NCBI GenBank assembly: GCA_002841865.1
Contig: PHBD01000012.1
Span: 30,839-94,838, forward strand
DNA: 64,000 nt
From: Deltaproteobacteria bacterium HGW-Deltaproteobacteria-19
GTDB lineage: Bacteria > Desulfobacterota > Syntrophia > Syntrophales > PHBD01
Reading direction: 5' to 3'
This document shows positions 15,412 through 23,655 of the stretch, in pieces. A program made the translations under genes and the position numbers. A model generated the notes under the pieces. It did not search any database and was not told the DNA's origin. It saw only the letters and a list, made by a program, of their open reading frames with translations. Positions within the stretch are counted from its first letter, which is position 1. Every line of letters starts with the position of its first letter.

Positions 15412-17535
15412 TCACCGGGAGACTCGGACGTTCTGAAAGGCGAAATCAAATTCCTGCCAGGACCAGAAAACCTTGCGGTAATAAACATAGGGATGGATCG
15501 TCAGCTTGCGGACGGATTTCATCCCGGGGACCTGCTTGAAGAACAGGAGGACGCTCTTGGTCGTCCGGCCGTCGAGGGGGACTCCCCGGCTTCCGGCGCT
15601 GTACATGGTCGTCTTCTCGTTTCCGCTCCAGAAGGTGACCTCCGACACATCATGTTCCTTCCCCACCGTGTCGGTGACGCGGGACTTGGTCCAGCGGTAC
15701 GCCTGGTCGTACAGAGCCACGTAACGCGTCGCATCCTCCGTCATGTTGGTGACATCCACCCGGACCAGGAGGTCCTTGCCGACGTTCTTTACGCTGATCA
15801 GCTCGAACAGGACGTCATTGCCTTCGTGGGCCCCCAGGGCGTGCGGGTTCCTCTTGACCGTCGGTTTCGCGGGTGGAACGTCCTTTTCTTTCTCTTCCCG
15901 TGTCGGCTCGGAAGGTGTCCAGATCCGGGCGAGGAAGCCATCGTCTTTCTCTTTCTTTTCGGGAGGCTGGACGGTGGGGGTTCGATCAACGGGCTTCCGA
16001 TCAACGGGTTTCCGATCAACGGGTTTCCGTTCCACGGGTCGCCTGTCTGCCTCCCGTTTCCCGTCGTCCGCACTTTCCTCCAGAACCGTCCGCACCCGGA
16101 ACGCCATCTTTACCCGGACACTGTCCCCCTCATTGATGAAGGAAATGAGACGGACGGATATGATCCGGGCCTCCGTTACGGCCTGGTGGGCGGATTCGCC
16201 CGAGACGGTGAAGTTTGTCACTTCCGTGGTGGATGTGGAGTGCTGCGTCTTGGCGTCGTTTCTCACTTCGGCAAGCTTGTCGATGATCGCCTCCGCCGAT
16301 GTCTCGGCCGGGGTCTGGGAGCCCCGGGCCGTCGCCAGCGCGGTCTTGAAGATAATGGATTCCCGGACCCGCTTGATGTCGTGGAGGGCCTGCTGGGCGT
16401 TCCGAAAGGACTGATCCGCCTCCTCTTTCTGGGATTGAACGGCGGTGGCTTCCCGGGCCGTCCTGTCGAGCTGTTCCTCCCGGCGTTTCAGGAGGGCCGT
16501 CTGACTTCCCTTATCCGATTGGGCTTCCCGGATTTTCTTCTGGAGCGAGGCGATGCGGTCCTGGTATGACTTGACCTGTTCCTGCAGCCCTTCCTCGGCG
16601 GTGGCATTCATCTGTGTGGTCTCGCGGATCATCCGGTAGGCCCGCTCGAGATCGTGTCCGGTGGGGGTATAGCGGTTCTCGATGAGGAAATTATCCAGAT
16701 CCTTCTTGCTGGTCACGACGACCGCCCGGATGTTCCGGGAGGCGGGGGGAGGCTTGACTCGGCCCCCTTTCGGTGCCTGGAAGGGATAGAGCTCGTAGCG
16801 CTTCAGCCTCAGGTACGTCGTTCCCTTGGCGCCCTTTTCCATTTCGAAGCGCAGGGGCTCCTCGTTGTTCCACTTGGCCGTTCCCTCCTCGATGGCGCGG
16901 ATGAAGTCCACTGACAGCACCGTGTTGATGACCTTCGTGAAGGACTGGATGTAGGTGCCCATGTACTGGGCCATCAGAGGGGCCGAAGCCTGGTCGGCCA
17001 TGGCCTCCAGCGTGTGGGCCTTGTCCTTGAAACCCCGGGTGAACAGGACTGCCACGGCGGCTTCCCCCTGCTTCTCCGTCTGGAGCCATTTCTTGAGGGA
17101 TACCTGCTGGGCCTGGATGTCCTGGTTGTAACGGGCGACTTGGCTGTCCAGGTTATCGATGCCGGCCCGGGTGGTCCGGACGTTTTTCTGCTGCTCTTCC
17201 CTTTCCGAAAAAACGGCCTGATATCGACTCGTCAGGTCATCCCGTTTCTTTTTTGCCCGGACGAACTCACGGTTCGCGTTGGCAATTCCCTTCTTGTAGG
17301 CGGAGTCATCCCGCTCCTTTTCATCCTCTGCGGAATTCAGATTCGCCTTCTCCTCCTGCGACGTGGAAAATCCTTCCCGCTTGTCCACCTCCGAGCGAAT
17401 GATCTCCCTGACCGCGCTGCTCTTGTCGGAGCGAAGCGTCACCCAGCGACTCAGGGTTACAGTTGCGGCGATAGCCGGCACCGCCAGGAGCAGGACGAGC
17501 AGAACCAGAACCCATTTTCGGATTGCAGCAGGCAT
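15412..17535 (-). CDS. Large coiled-coil membrane-anchored or exported protein
   Basis: This 707-residue protein has a single N-terminal hydrophobic segment (about 8-28), long charged heptad-rich regions (about 50-150 and 320-400) predicting coiled coils, a low-complexity KPVDR repeat around residues 500-520, and a C-terminal beta-rich part rich in Thr and Val. The layout suggests a periplasmic or surface protein on a membrane anchor. No enzyme family is recognised. It leads a minus-strand operon with the small membrane protein and ACP 3. The KPVDR repeat comes from a tandem DNA repeat at 15983-16042. Confidence 0.8.
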   Translation of the reverse strand: MPAAIRKWVLVLLVLLLAVPAIAATVTLSRWVTLRSDKSSAVREIIRSEVDKREGFSTSQEEKANLNSAEDEKERDDSAYKKGIANANREFVRAKKKRDDLTSRYQAVFSEREEQQKNVRTTRAGIDNLDSQVARYNQDIQAQQVSLKKWLQTEKQGEAAVAVLFTRGFKDKAHTLEAMADQASAPLMAQYMGTYIQSFTKVINTVLSVDFIRAIEEGTAKWNNEEPLRFEMEKGAKGTTYLRLKRYELYPFQAPKGGRVKPPPASRNIRAVVVTSKKDLDNFLIENRYTPTGHDLERAYRMIRETTQMNATAEEGLQEQVKSYQDRIASLQKKIREAQSDKGSQTALLKRREEQLDRTAREATAVQSQKEEADQSFRNAQQALHDIKRVRESIIFKTALATARGSQTPAETSAEAIIDKLAEVRNDAKTQHSTSTTEVTNFTVSGESAHQAVTEARIISVRLISFINEGDSVRVKMAFRVRTVLEESADDGKREADRRPVERKPVDRKPVDRKPVDRTPTVQPPEKKEKDDGFLARIWTPSEPTREEKEKDVPPAKPTVKRNPHALGAHEGNDVLFELISVKNVGKDLLVRVDVTNMTEDATRYVALYDQAYRWTKSRVTDTVGKEHDVSEVTFWSGNEKTTMYSAGSRGVPLDGRTTKSVLLFFKQVPGMKSVRKLTIHPYVYYRKVFWSWQEFDFAFQNVRVSR
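15983..16042. repeat. 15-bp tandem repeat, four units
   Basis: Four consecutive 15-bp units start at 15983, 15998, 16013 and 16028. The middle two are identical (cgatcaacgggtttc), the first differs at one base and the last is degenerate. Read on the minus strand they encode repeated KPVDR, so copy number can change without breaking the frame. Confidence 0.93.
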
Positions 17536-17708
17536 CGATAATGGTCCTTTCCTGTCTTGTACCCGGTAATAGGTTGGAAAAGCGAAGTACCAGAGGCACC
17601 CGGAACCCTCGTTCGAGGGCCCGATCCCTCCCTCCGGGCAGGGCGTAATCTAATGGATCGATTGCCTGATGTCAAATCATTTTCAGCGATTACGAGGGAA
17701 CAATCCTG

Positions 17709-17737
17709 TTGACAGTGGTTATGGTGCATGTTAGGAA
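17709..17737 (+). promoter_or_regulatory. Candidate promoter for glyQ
   Basis: A perfect TTGACA at 17709-17714 is followed after 17 bases by TAGGAA at 17732-17737, a weak -10 match (3/6). Its position about 140 bases before glyQ in a divergent region supports it. Confidence 0.4.
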
Positions 17738-17837
17738 TGACGACCTTGCGGAAAGCAGGCAACAGCGCGGTTTTGAGCCTCTGTCCCGGGCCGGAGAAGC
17801 CGGCGGGGGCAGCAGGCTGCCGATGTGTTATCGGAGA

Positions 17838-17860
17838 CCCTGCGGCGATCCCTCGCAGGG
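17838..17860 (+). promoter_or_regulatory. Hairpin in the glyQ leader
   Basis: CCCTGCG (17838-17844) pairs perfectly with CGCAGGG (17854-17860) around a 9-base loop. It ends about seven bases before the AGGAGG ribosome site of glyQ, so it could affect ribosome access. There is no T run, so it is not a terminator. Confidence 0.45.
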
Positions 17861-17876
17861 ACATCAGGAGGCGTGA

Positions 17877-18761
17877 ATGACCTTTCAAGAGCTTGTCCTG
17901 GCCCTGGACCACTACTGGGCCGGCCAGGGTTGTGTCATCCAGCAGCCCTATGACCTGGAGGTCGGTGCCGGTACCTTCAATCCGGCCACATTCCTGCGAT
18001 CTCTGGGGCCGGAGCCATGGAACGTGGCCTACGTGGAGCCATCCCGGAGACCCACCGACGGGCGTTACGGGGAAAACCCCAACCGCCTTCAGCATTATTA
18101 CCAATATCAGGTGATCATGAAGCCCTCGCCCCTGGAAGTCCAGGAGCTTTACCTGGATTCACTCCGCAGTTTCGGTATCGATCCCCTGGATCACGACATC
18201 CGCTTCGTGGAAGATGACTGGGAATCGCCCACTGTCGGGGCCTGGGGGCTTGGCTGGGAGGTCTGGCTGGACGGCATGGAGATCACACAGTTCACCTATT
18301 TCCAGCAGGTGGGAGGCTTTGACCTCAAACCTGTCTGCTCCGAGATTACCTACGGCATCGAACGGATCGCCATGTACATCCAGGGAGTGGACAACGTCTA
18401 CGACCTGCAGTGGAATGATTCCGTCTCTTATGGGGATGTGCATCACCAGGGGGAGGTCGAATGGTCCGTCTATAACTTTGAGAAGGCCGATACGGCCATG
18501 CTGCGGATGCTGTTCGACATGTACGAGGCGGAGGGAATCCGGGCGGCCGGGCTGGATCTCGTGCTGCCGACGTACGACTGCTGCCTCAAGTGTTCCCACA
18601 CCTTCAACATGCTCAATGCCCGGGGAGCCATCAGTACCGCCGAGCGGACGAGCTACATCGGTCGGGTGCGCAACCTCGCCCGGCTCAGCGCCGAGGGATA
18701 CCTGAAACAGAGAGAGAAAATGGGGTACCCTCTGCTGAACCGGAAGTGGAAAGCTTCCTGA
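17877..18761 (+). CDS. glyQ: Glycine--tRNA ligase alpha subunit
   Basis: The 294-residue protein is the catalytic alpha subunit of bacterial alpha2beta2 glycyl-tRNA synthetase. The conserved [13 protein letters not shown] segment near residues 22-34, [17 protein letters not shown] and FTYFQQVGG are all present, and the length is normal. It activates glycine with ATP and charges tRNA-Gly. AGGAGG precedes the ATG at 17877. The beta subunit gene follows after about 200 bases, and the two presumably share a transcript. Confidence 0.98.
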   Translation: MTFQELVLALDHYWAGQGCVIQQPYDLEVGAGTFNPATFLRSLGPEPWNVAYVEPSRRPTDGRYGENPNRLQHYYQYQVIMKPSPLEVQELYLDSLRSFGIDPLDHDIRFVEDDWESPTVGAWGLGWEVWLDGMEITQFTYFQQVGGFDLKPVCSEITYGIERIAMYIQGVDNVYDLQWNDSVSYGDVHHQGEVEWSVYNFEKADTAMLRMLFDMYEAEGIRAAGLDLVLPTYDCCLKCSHTFNMLNARGAISTAERTSYIGRVRNLARLSAEGYLKQREKMGYPLLNRKWKAS

Positions 18762-18965
18762 GCGTGCAGTTTCTGATCATGTCGTTGAACCAGGCTGAAA
18801 AAATATGCCCGAAAGCCGAATCCCCTTGGTCCTGAGCCGCGAGGCGTACCTTCCGGTGTGTCGAAGGACGCGAAGGATGAAGGACGAGGGGAATGTGGCA
18901 GGCGGGCATTTTTCGGCAGCCTGTGAGAATCGGTCACGCGGATACACTGGATACGGGAGATGAGT

Positions 18966-21038
18966 ATGGGCAAGGAATTGCTGCTGGAAATCGGAACGGA
19001 GGAAATCCCCGCGGGTTTCCTGCCGAAGGCGATCGCTGACATGGATGAGATAATCCGGAAGGCCCTTGCCGGAGAGAGGATTTCTCATGGACCGGTACGG
19101 GTGCTCGCCACGCCCCGTCGCCTCTGCCTGACCGTGGCGGACGTGGCGGAACGGCAGGAGGACCAGTTGGTGGAGAAGATGGGGCCGGCCCGGAAGGTCG
19201 CCTTTGACGAAGCCGGAAACCCCACGAAGGCCCTCCTCGGGTTCGCCCGGGGACAGGGGCTGGACGTCTCGGAACTGGAAGCCGTTTCCACGGAGAAGGG
19301 TGAGTATTTCTGCGCCCGCAAGCGAATCGCCGGGGTGGAGACGTCGTCGATTCTTCCGGCCATCCTGACGAAGTTCCTGGTGTCCATCCCGTTCAGGAAG
19401 ACCATGCGCTGGTCCTCCTTCGACCTTCGCTTCCCGCGGCCCATCCACTGGATCCTGGCCCTGTTCGGCGGCGAGGTGGTGCCGTTGACCGTCGAGAACA
19501 TCGTAAGCGGCCGGGAAACCCGGGGCCATCGCTTCATGAGTCCCGATCGGGCCCCCGTAAAGGGATTCGAGGATTACCTGGACGTCCTGCGCAAAAAATT
19601 CGTGATCGTCGATCCGGAGGAACGCAAGCGCATCATCCGGGAGGAGAGCCGCAAGGCGGCCGAGGCCGTCGGCGGGCGCCCCCTGGAAAGCGAGGAGTTG
19701 CTGGAGACGGTGACGTTCCTCGTGGAATACCCGACCGTGGTTTGCGGCGGTTTCGACCCGGCCTACCTCGCAATTCCAAGGGAGGTGCTGGTAACCTCCA
19801 TGATGTCCCACCAGAAGTACTTTCCCGTTGTGGATGAGGGGGGAAAACTGCTCGCCCATTTCCTGACGGTGAACAACACCCTGGCGCGGGATCCCGCCGT
19901 GGTCACCCGGGGCAACGAGAAGGTGATCCGGGCCCGGCTCTCCGACGCCCGTTTCTTTTTCGAGGCAGATCAGAAGATACCCCTCGACCGGCGCGTGGAG
20001 GATCTCCGCAAGGTCGTGTATCACAGCCTGCTGGGGACGTCCTTCGACAAGGTGGAGCGCTTCCGGGCGCTGGCGGCGGTCATCGCCGGTCGGGTCTGTC
20101 CCGGGAAGAAAGACACCGTTGACCGGACGGCCTGGCTCGCCAAGGCGGACCTGGATACGCAAATGGTCGGGGAGTTCCCGGAACTGCAGGGCGTCATGGG
20201 ACGGGAGTACAGCCTCCTGACGGGCGAGAATCCCGCCGTGGCACGAGGGATCTACGAACACTACCTTCCGGTGGTTGCCGGTGGTGACCTGCCGCAGACG
20301 GACGAAGGGGCCGTCGTCAGTATTGCCGACAAGCTGGACACGATCGTCGGTTTCTTCGGCGTTAACGTGGTCCCAACGGGAACGGCAGACCCCTATGCCC
20401 TGCGCCGGCAGGCCCTGGGCATCCTGAACATCATCCTGGAAAGGGGCTATGTCCTCGATCTGGGCGATCTCGTGGAAGAAAGCCTGTCCATCCTGGGACC
20501 GCTGGTGAAAAAACCTCCGGCGGAAGTGAAGGCCGACGTCCTGACCTTCTTCCAGGCCCGCTTCCAGAACCAGCTCATGACCCAGGGCTATGCCTATGAC
20601 GTGGTCGACTCCGTCCTGGCCGCCGGGGCGACCGACGCCGTGCAGGTCCTCCAGCGGGTCAAGGCCATGGACGTTTTCAAGTCCCACGAGGCCTACCGAC
20701 CCCTGGCGACGGCCTTCAAGCGGGCGGGAAACATCATCCGCGACTTCCAGGGCGGGAGCGTGGACCCTTCCCTCTTCGAGGGCGAAGAGGAAAAGACGCT
20801 GTATGAGGCTTTCCTCGACATGAAGGAAAAGGCCCAGTCAGGCATCTCCCGGCAGGACTATCTGGAGGCCCTCATGGAAATGGCCCGGATCCGCGAACCG
20901 GTGGATGCTTTCTTCGAGAAGGTCCTGGTCATGGCGAAGGACGACCGAATCCGTTTCAACCGCCTGTCGCTGCTCAGCGAGATCTCCTCCTTTTTCCGGC
21001 AGGTGGCCGATTTCTCGAAGATTGTTACGGAGTCGTGA
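18966..21038 (+). CDS. glyS: Glycine--tRNA ligase beta subunit
   Basis: The 690-residue protein matches GlyS from its opening MGKELLLEIGTEEIPAGF through the HD-like middle region to the C-terminal DALR-type anticodon/tRNA-binding domain. The second ATG (18966) is taken as the start because GGGAGA lies at the right distance; ATG 18960 overlaps that site. It binds tRNA-Gly for the GlyQ catalytic subunit. The 204-bp gap after glyQ holds no clear gene. Confidence 0.97.
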   Translation: MGKELLLEIGTEEIPAGFLPKAIADMDEIIRKALAGERISHGPVRVLATPRRLCLTVADVAERQEDQLVEKMGPARKVAFDEAGNPTKALLGFARGQGLDVSELEAVSTEKGEYFCARKRIAGVETSSILPAILTKFLVSIPFRKTMRWSSFDLRFPRPIHWILALFGGEVVPLTVENIVSGRETRGHRFMSPDRAPVKGFEDYLDVLRKKFVIVDPEERKRIIREESRKAAEAVGGRPLESEELLETVTFLVEYPTVVCGGFDPAYLAIPREVLVTSMMSHQKYFPVVDEGGKLLAHFLTVNNTLARDPAVVTRGNEKVIRARLSDARFFFEADQKIPLDRRVEDLRKVVYHSLLGTSFDKVERFRALAAVIAGRVCPGKKDTVDRTAWLAKADLDTQMVGEFPELQGVMGREYSLLTGENPAVARGIYEHYLPVVAGGDLPQTDEGAVVSIADKLDTIVGFFGVNVVPTGTADPYALRRQALGILNIILERGYVLDLGDLVEESLSILGPLVKKPPAEVKADVLTFFQARFQNQLMTQGYAYDVVDSVLAAGATDAVQVLQRVKAMDVFKSHEAYRPLATAFKRAGNIIRDFQGGSVDPSLFEGEEEKTLYEAFLDMKEKAQSGISRQDYLEALMEMARIREPVDAFFEKVLVMAKDDRIRFNRLSLLSEISSFFRQVADFSKIVTES

Positions 21039-21224
21039 AACGGGGGAAAGGGCCGGGCACGGGCGGCGGACTCATGCTTGCCGCGACCCCGTTCCAAAAG
21101 AGGAGCAACAATGGCGGTGCCGGCGGGTTTGACTGGAGGCGACGCTGGCTTTGACAGAGAAAGGATCAGCCGGTCCGCAGGCGTCCGATCGGGGGTGCGT
21201 GCGAGCCGGAGGGAGTGATTAAAT

Positions 21225-23522
21225 ATGGCGTCGGATCCCGTCAGCAGCAAAAAAATCTCCGAGCTCGAAGAGAAGCTCATTCTCCGCAAGCAGCTTCAGG
21301 ACATCACCAACCGCATCCATGCGGCGCAGAACCTGAAGCAGATCCTGGTAGACCTGAAAGACGGCATCCTCACGCTCTTCGACGCCCATTCCGTTACGAT
21401 CTACGTGGTCGACAAAATCCGCAACGAAATTTACTCCATGTTTCTCATCGGGACGGAACTCAGGGACATCCGCGTCCCCATCAGCAACAAGAGCATCGCC
21501 GGCTTCGTGGCCAGCACGGCCAAGACGGTGAACATTGCCGACGCCTACGACGCGGAGGAACTCAGGAAGATCGACAAAGGGCTGAACTTCGACCCGAGCT
21601 GGGACAAGAAAACGGGGTTCCGGACCCGCCAGATCCTTGCCATGCCGGTACTGTACAACAACACCCTGATGGGGGTGATCCAGGTCATCAACCGCAAGGG
21701 CAGCGCGGCCAGATTCTCCGAGGACGAAGAGAATTTCCTCAAGGAGATCGCCCAGGTTCTCGGAGTATCCTTCTTCAACCAGGAACGGTTCGCCAGGCGC
21801 CGGAAGACCAAGTTCGACTATCTGGTCGTCCGGGGACTCCTGAAGGATGATGAACTGGACGGCTCCTGGGACGAGGCCCGGGAGCAGAAGGAGACCATGG
21901 AAAACTTCCTCATGAAGAAATTCAAGGTCTCCAGGGAAGACATCGGGAAATCCTATGAAGAATTTTACCGCTGCCGTTTCATTCAGTTCAACGAAAAGCT
22001 CCCCATTCCGGGAGAACTCCTGAAGAACCTCAAGCCCGAATACCTGCGCCGGGAGCTGTGGGTGCCCATCGAGAAGATCGACGGACAGATCCATGTCATC
22101 GTCGACGATCCGAACAATATCCTCAAGCGGGACACGATCGAGAGCCTTCTGAAGACGAAAGCCGTCAAGTACGACGTCTCCCTGCCGGAGGACATCATCA
22201 AGTACATCGCCCAGTTCTTCCATTCCGCGGCGGACGATACGTCCATCTCCGAGATCCTGGGCAGGATGGACAGCCCGGAGGAGGAAACGTACGAGGACGG
22301 CGAGGAGGTTGTCACCGAGTCGGACAGCGCCATCATGCAGCTGGTGAACAAGATCATCAACGATGCTTACAACCGTCGGACTTCGGACATTCACATCGAG
22401 CCGAATGTGACCAAGAAGAATGTGGAGATCCGCCTCCGCGTCGACGGCGATTGCGGTCTCTACCAGACGGTTCCCTTCAGTTATCGGAACGCCCTCGTTT
22501 CAAGAATCAAGATCATGTCCAACCTGGACATCACCGTGAAGCGGATTCCCCAGGACGGCAAGATCAAGTTCCGCCGCTCCGCGGGAGACGAGATCGAGCT
22601 CCGCGTGGCCACCATCCCGACCCAGGGCGGAGTGGAAGACGTGGTCATGCGCATCCTCGCCAAGGGGGAGACCCTTCCCCTCGAGGCTATGGGCATGCTG
22701 CCCCGGAATTACAAGGAACTCATCACCTCCTGCGAGAAACCGTACGGGATGATCCTCGTGGTGGGACCGACCGGGTCGGGGAAGACGACGACCCTCCATG
22801 CTGCGCTGAAGCACATCAACACCCCGGATCGCAAGATCTGGACGGCCGAGGACCCGGTGGAAATCACCCAGTACGGTCTCCGACAGGTTCAGGTCCAGCC
22901 CAAGATCGGCTTCGACTTCGCCGCTGCCATGCGGGCCTTTCTCCGGGCCGATCCGGATGTGATCATGGTCGGGGAAATGCGCGATTTCGAGACGGCCAAG
23001 ACGGGCGTCGAGGCCTCTCTGACGGGGCATCTCGTCTTCAGCACCCTCCATACGAACAGCGCGCCGGAGACGATCACCCGCCTCCTGGACATGGGCATCG
23101 ATCCGTTGAACTTCGCAGACGCCCTTTTGGCCATCCTGGCCCAGCGGCTGGTGCGCACCCTCTGCAAGAGCTGCAAGGAGGCATACCATCCGACCCAGGC
23201 GGAGTTTGAGGAGATCGTCATGAGTTACGGACAGGAGGATTTCGAGAAACTCAACGTGCCCTACAGTGACGGCCTGACCCTCTATCGGCCGAAGGGTTGT
23301 GGTGCCTGCGACAATACGGGATACAAGGGCCGGATGGGGATCCACGAGCTTCTGCTGGGGACGGACGAGATGAAGCGGCTCGTTCAGAAACATGCCACCA
23401 TCGAGGAAATGCGGGCCCTGGCCATGGACCAGGGGATGACCACGCTGCTCCAGGACGGCATCCAGAAAGCCATCCAGGGAGTGACCGATTTCAAGCAGGT
23501 CAGGAGAGTTTGCATCAAGTAG
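21225..23522 (+). CDS. GspE/PilB-family secretion ATPase with N-terminal GAF domain
   Basis: The 765-residue protein has a GAF sensor domain (about 30-190), an MshE/GspE N-terminal region (about 220-340) and the hexameric secretion ATPase core. Visible motifs are Walker A GPTGSGKTTT (about 513-522), Walker B IMVGEMRD, His box GHLVFSTLHTNSA and paired CxxC zinc motifs (CKSC, CGAC). Such ATPases power type II secretion or type IV pilus assembly. A fused GAF domain suggests ligand control. No gsp or pil structural genes are in the window; the neighbours are a Ser/Thr phospho-signalling set. Confidence 0.92.
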   Translation: MASDPVSSKKISELEEKLILRKQLQDITNRIHAAQNLKQILVDLKDGILTLFDAHSVTIYVVDKIRNEIYSMFLIGTELRDIRVPISNKSIAGFVASTAKTVNIADAYDAEELRKIDKGLNFDPSWDKKTGFRTRQILAMPVLYNNTLMGVIQVINRKGSAARFSEDEENFLKEIAQVLGVSFFNQERFARRRKTKFDYLVVRGLLKDDELDGSWDEAREQKETMENFLMKKFKVSREDIGKSYEEFYRCRFIQFNEKLPIPGELLKNLKPEYLRRELWVPIEKIDGQIHVIVDDPNNILKRDTIESLLKTKAVKYDVSLPEDIIKYIAQFFHSAADDTSISEILGRMDSPEEETYEDGEEVVTESDSAIMQLVNKIINDAYNRRTSDIHIEPNVTKKNVEIRLRVDGDCGLYQTVPFSYRNALVSRIKIMSNLDITVKRIPQDGKIKFRRSAGDEIELRVATIPTQGGVEDVVMRILAKGETLPLEAMGMLPRNYKELITSCEKPYGMILVVGPTGSGKTTTLHAALKHINTPDRKIWTAEDPVEITQYGLRQVQVQPKIGFDFAAAMRAFLRADPDVIMVGEMRDFETAKTGVEASLTGHLVFSTLHTNSAPETITRLLDMGIDPLNFADALLAILAQRLVRTLCKSCKEAYHPTQAEFEEIVMSYGQEDFEKLNVPYSDGLTLYRPKGCGACDNTGYKGRMGIHELLLGTDEMKRLVQKHATIEEMRALAMDQGMTTLLQDGIQKAIQGVTDFKQVRRVCIK

Positions 23523-23551
23523 CCTGCCAAGGGCTTGAAATGATAAAAAGA

Positions 23552-23580
23552 TTGTAAGTATCGGCCTTTTTCTGTATAGC
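23552..23580 (+). promoter_or_regulatory. Candidate promoter for the kinase-phosphatase-FHA operon
   Basis: TTGTAA (23552-23557), 17 bases, then TATAGC (23575-23580): four of six matches at each element. The stretch 23540-23600 is clearly AT-rich compared with its surroundings and lies about 75 bases before the kinase gene. Confidence 0.45.
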
Positions 23581-23655
23581 ATTGTAAAGTTTTTGTAATG
23601 ATTCCGCAGGCGGCCGGTTTGGGGGAGGCGTCATGCAAGGGAGCAGGGGAGTGCA

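Larger units (their letters stand above)
17536..17876. other. Divergent intergenic region upstream of glyQ
   Basis: These 341 bases separate the minus-strand coiled-coil gene from glyQ. They contain a candidate sigma70-type promoter (17709-17737), a perfect 7-bp hairpin just before the glyQ ribosome site (17838-17860) and a short palindrome near 17602-17615. No coding region or structured RNA family is recognised; a T-box is not apparent. Confidence 0.6.

Noticed and set aside
18777-20687. A very long minus-strand reading frame opposite glyS
   Set aside because: It lies fully across glyS, whose protein has recognised family motifs. Long antisense frames are frequent in high-GC coding DNA.
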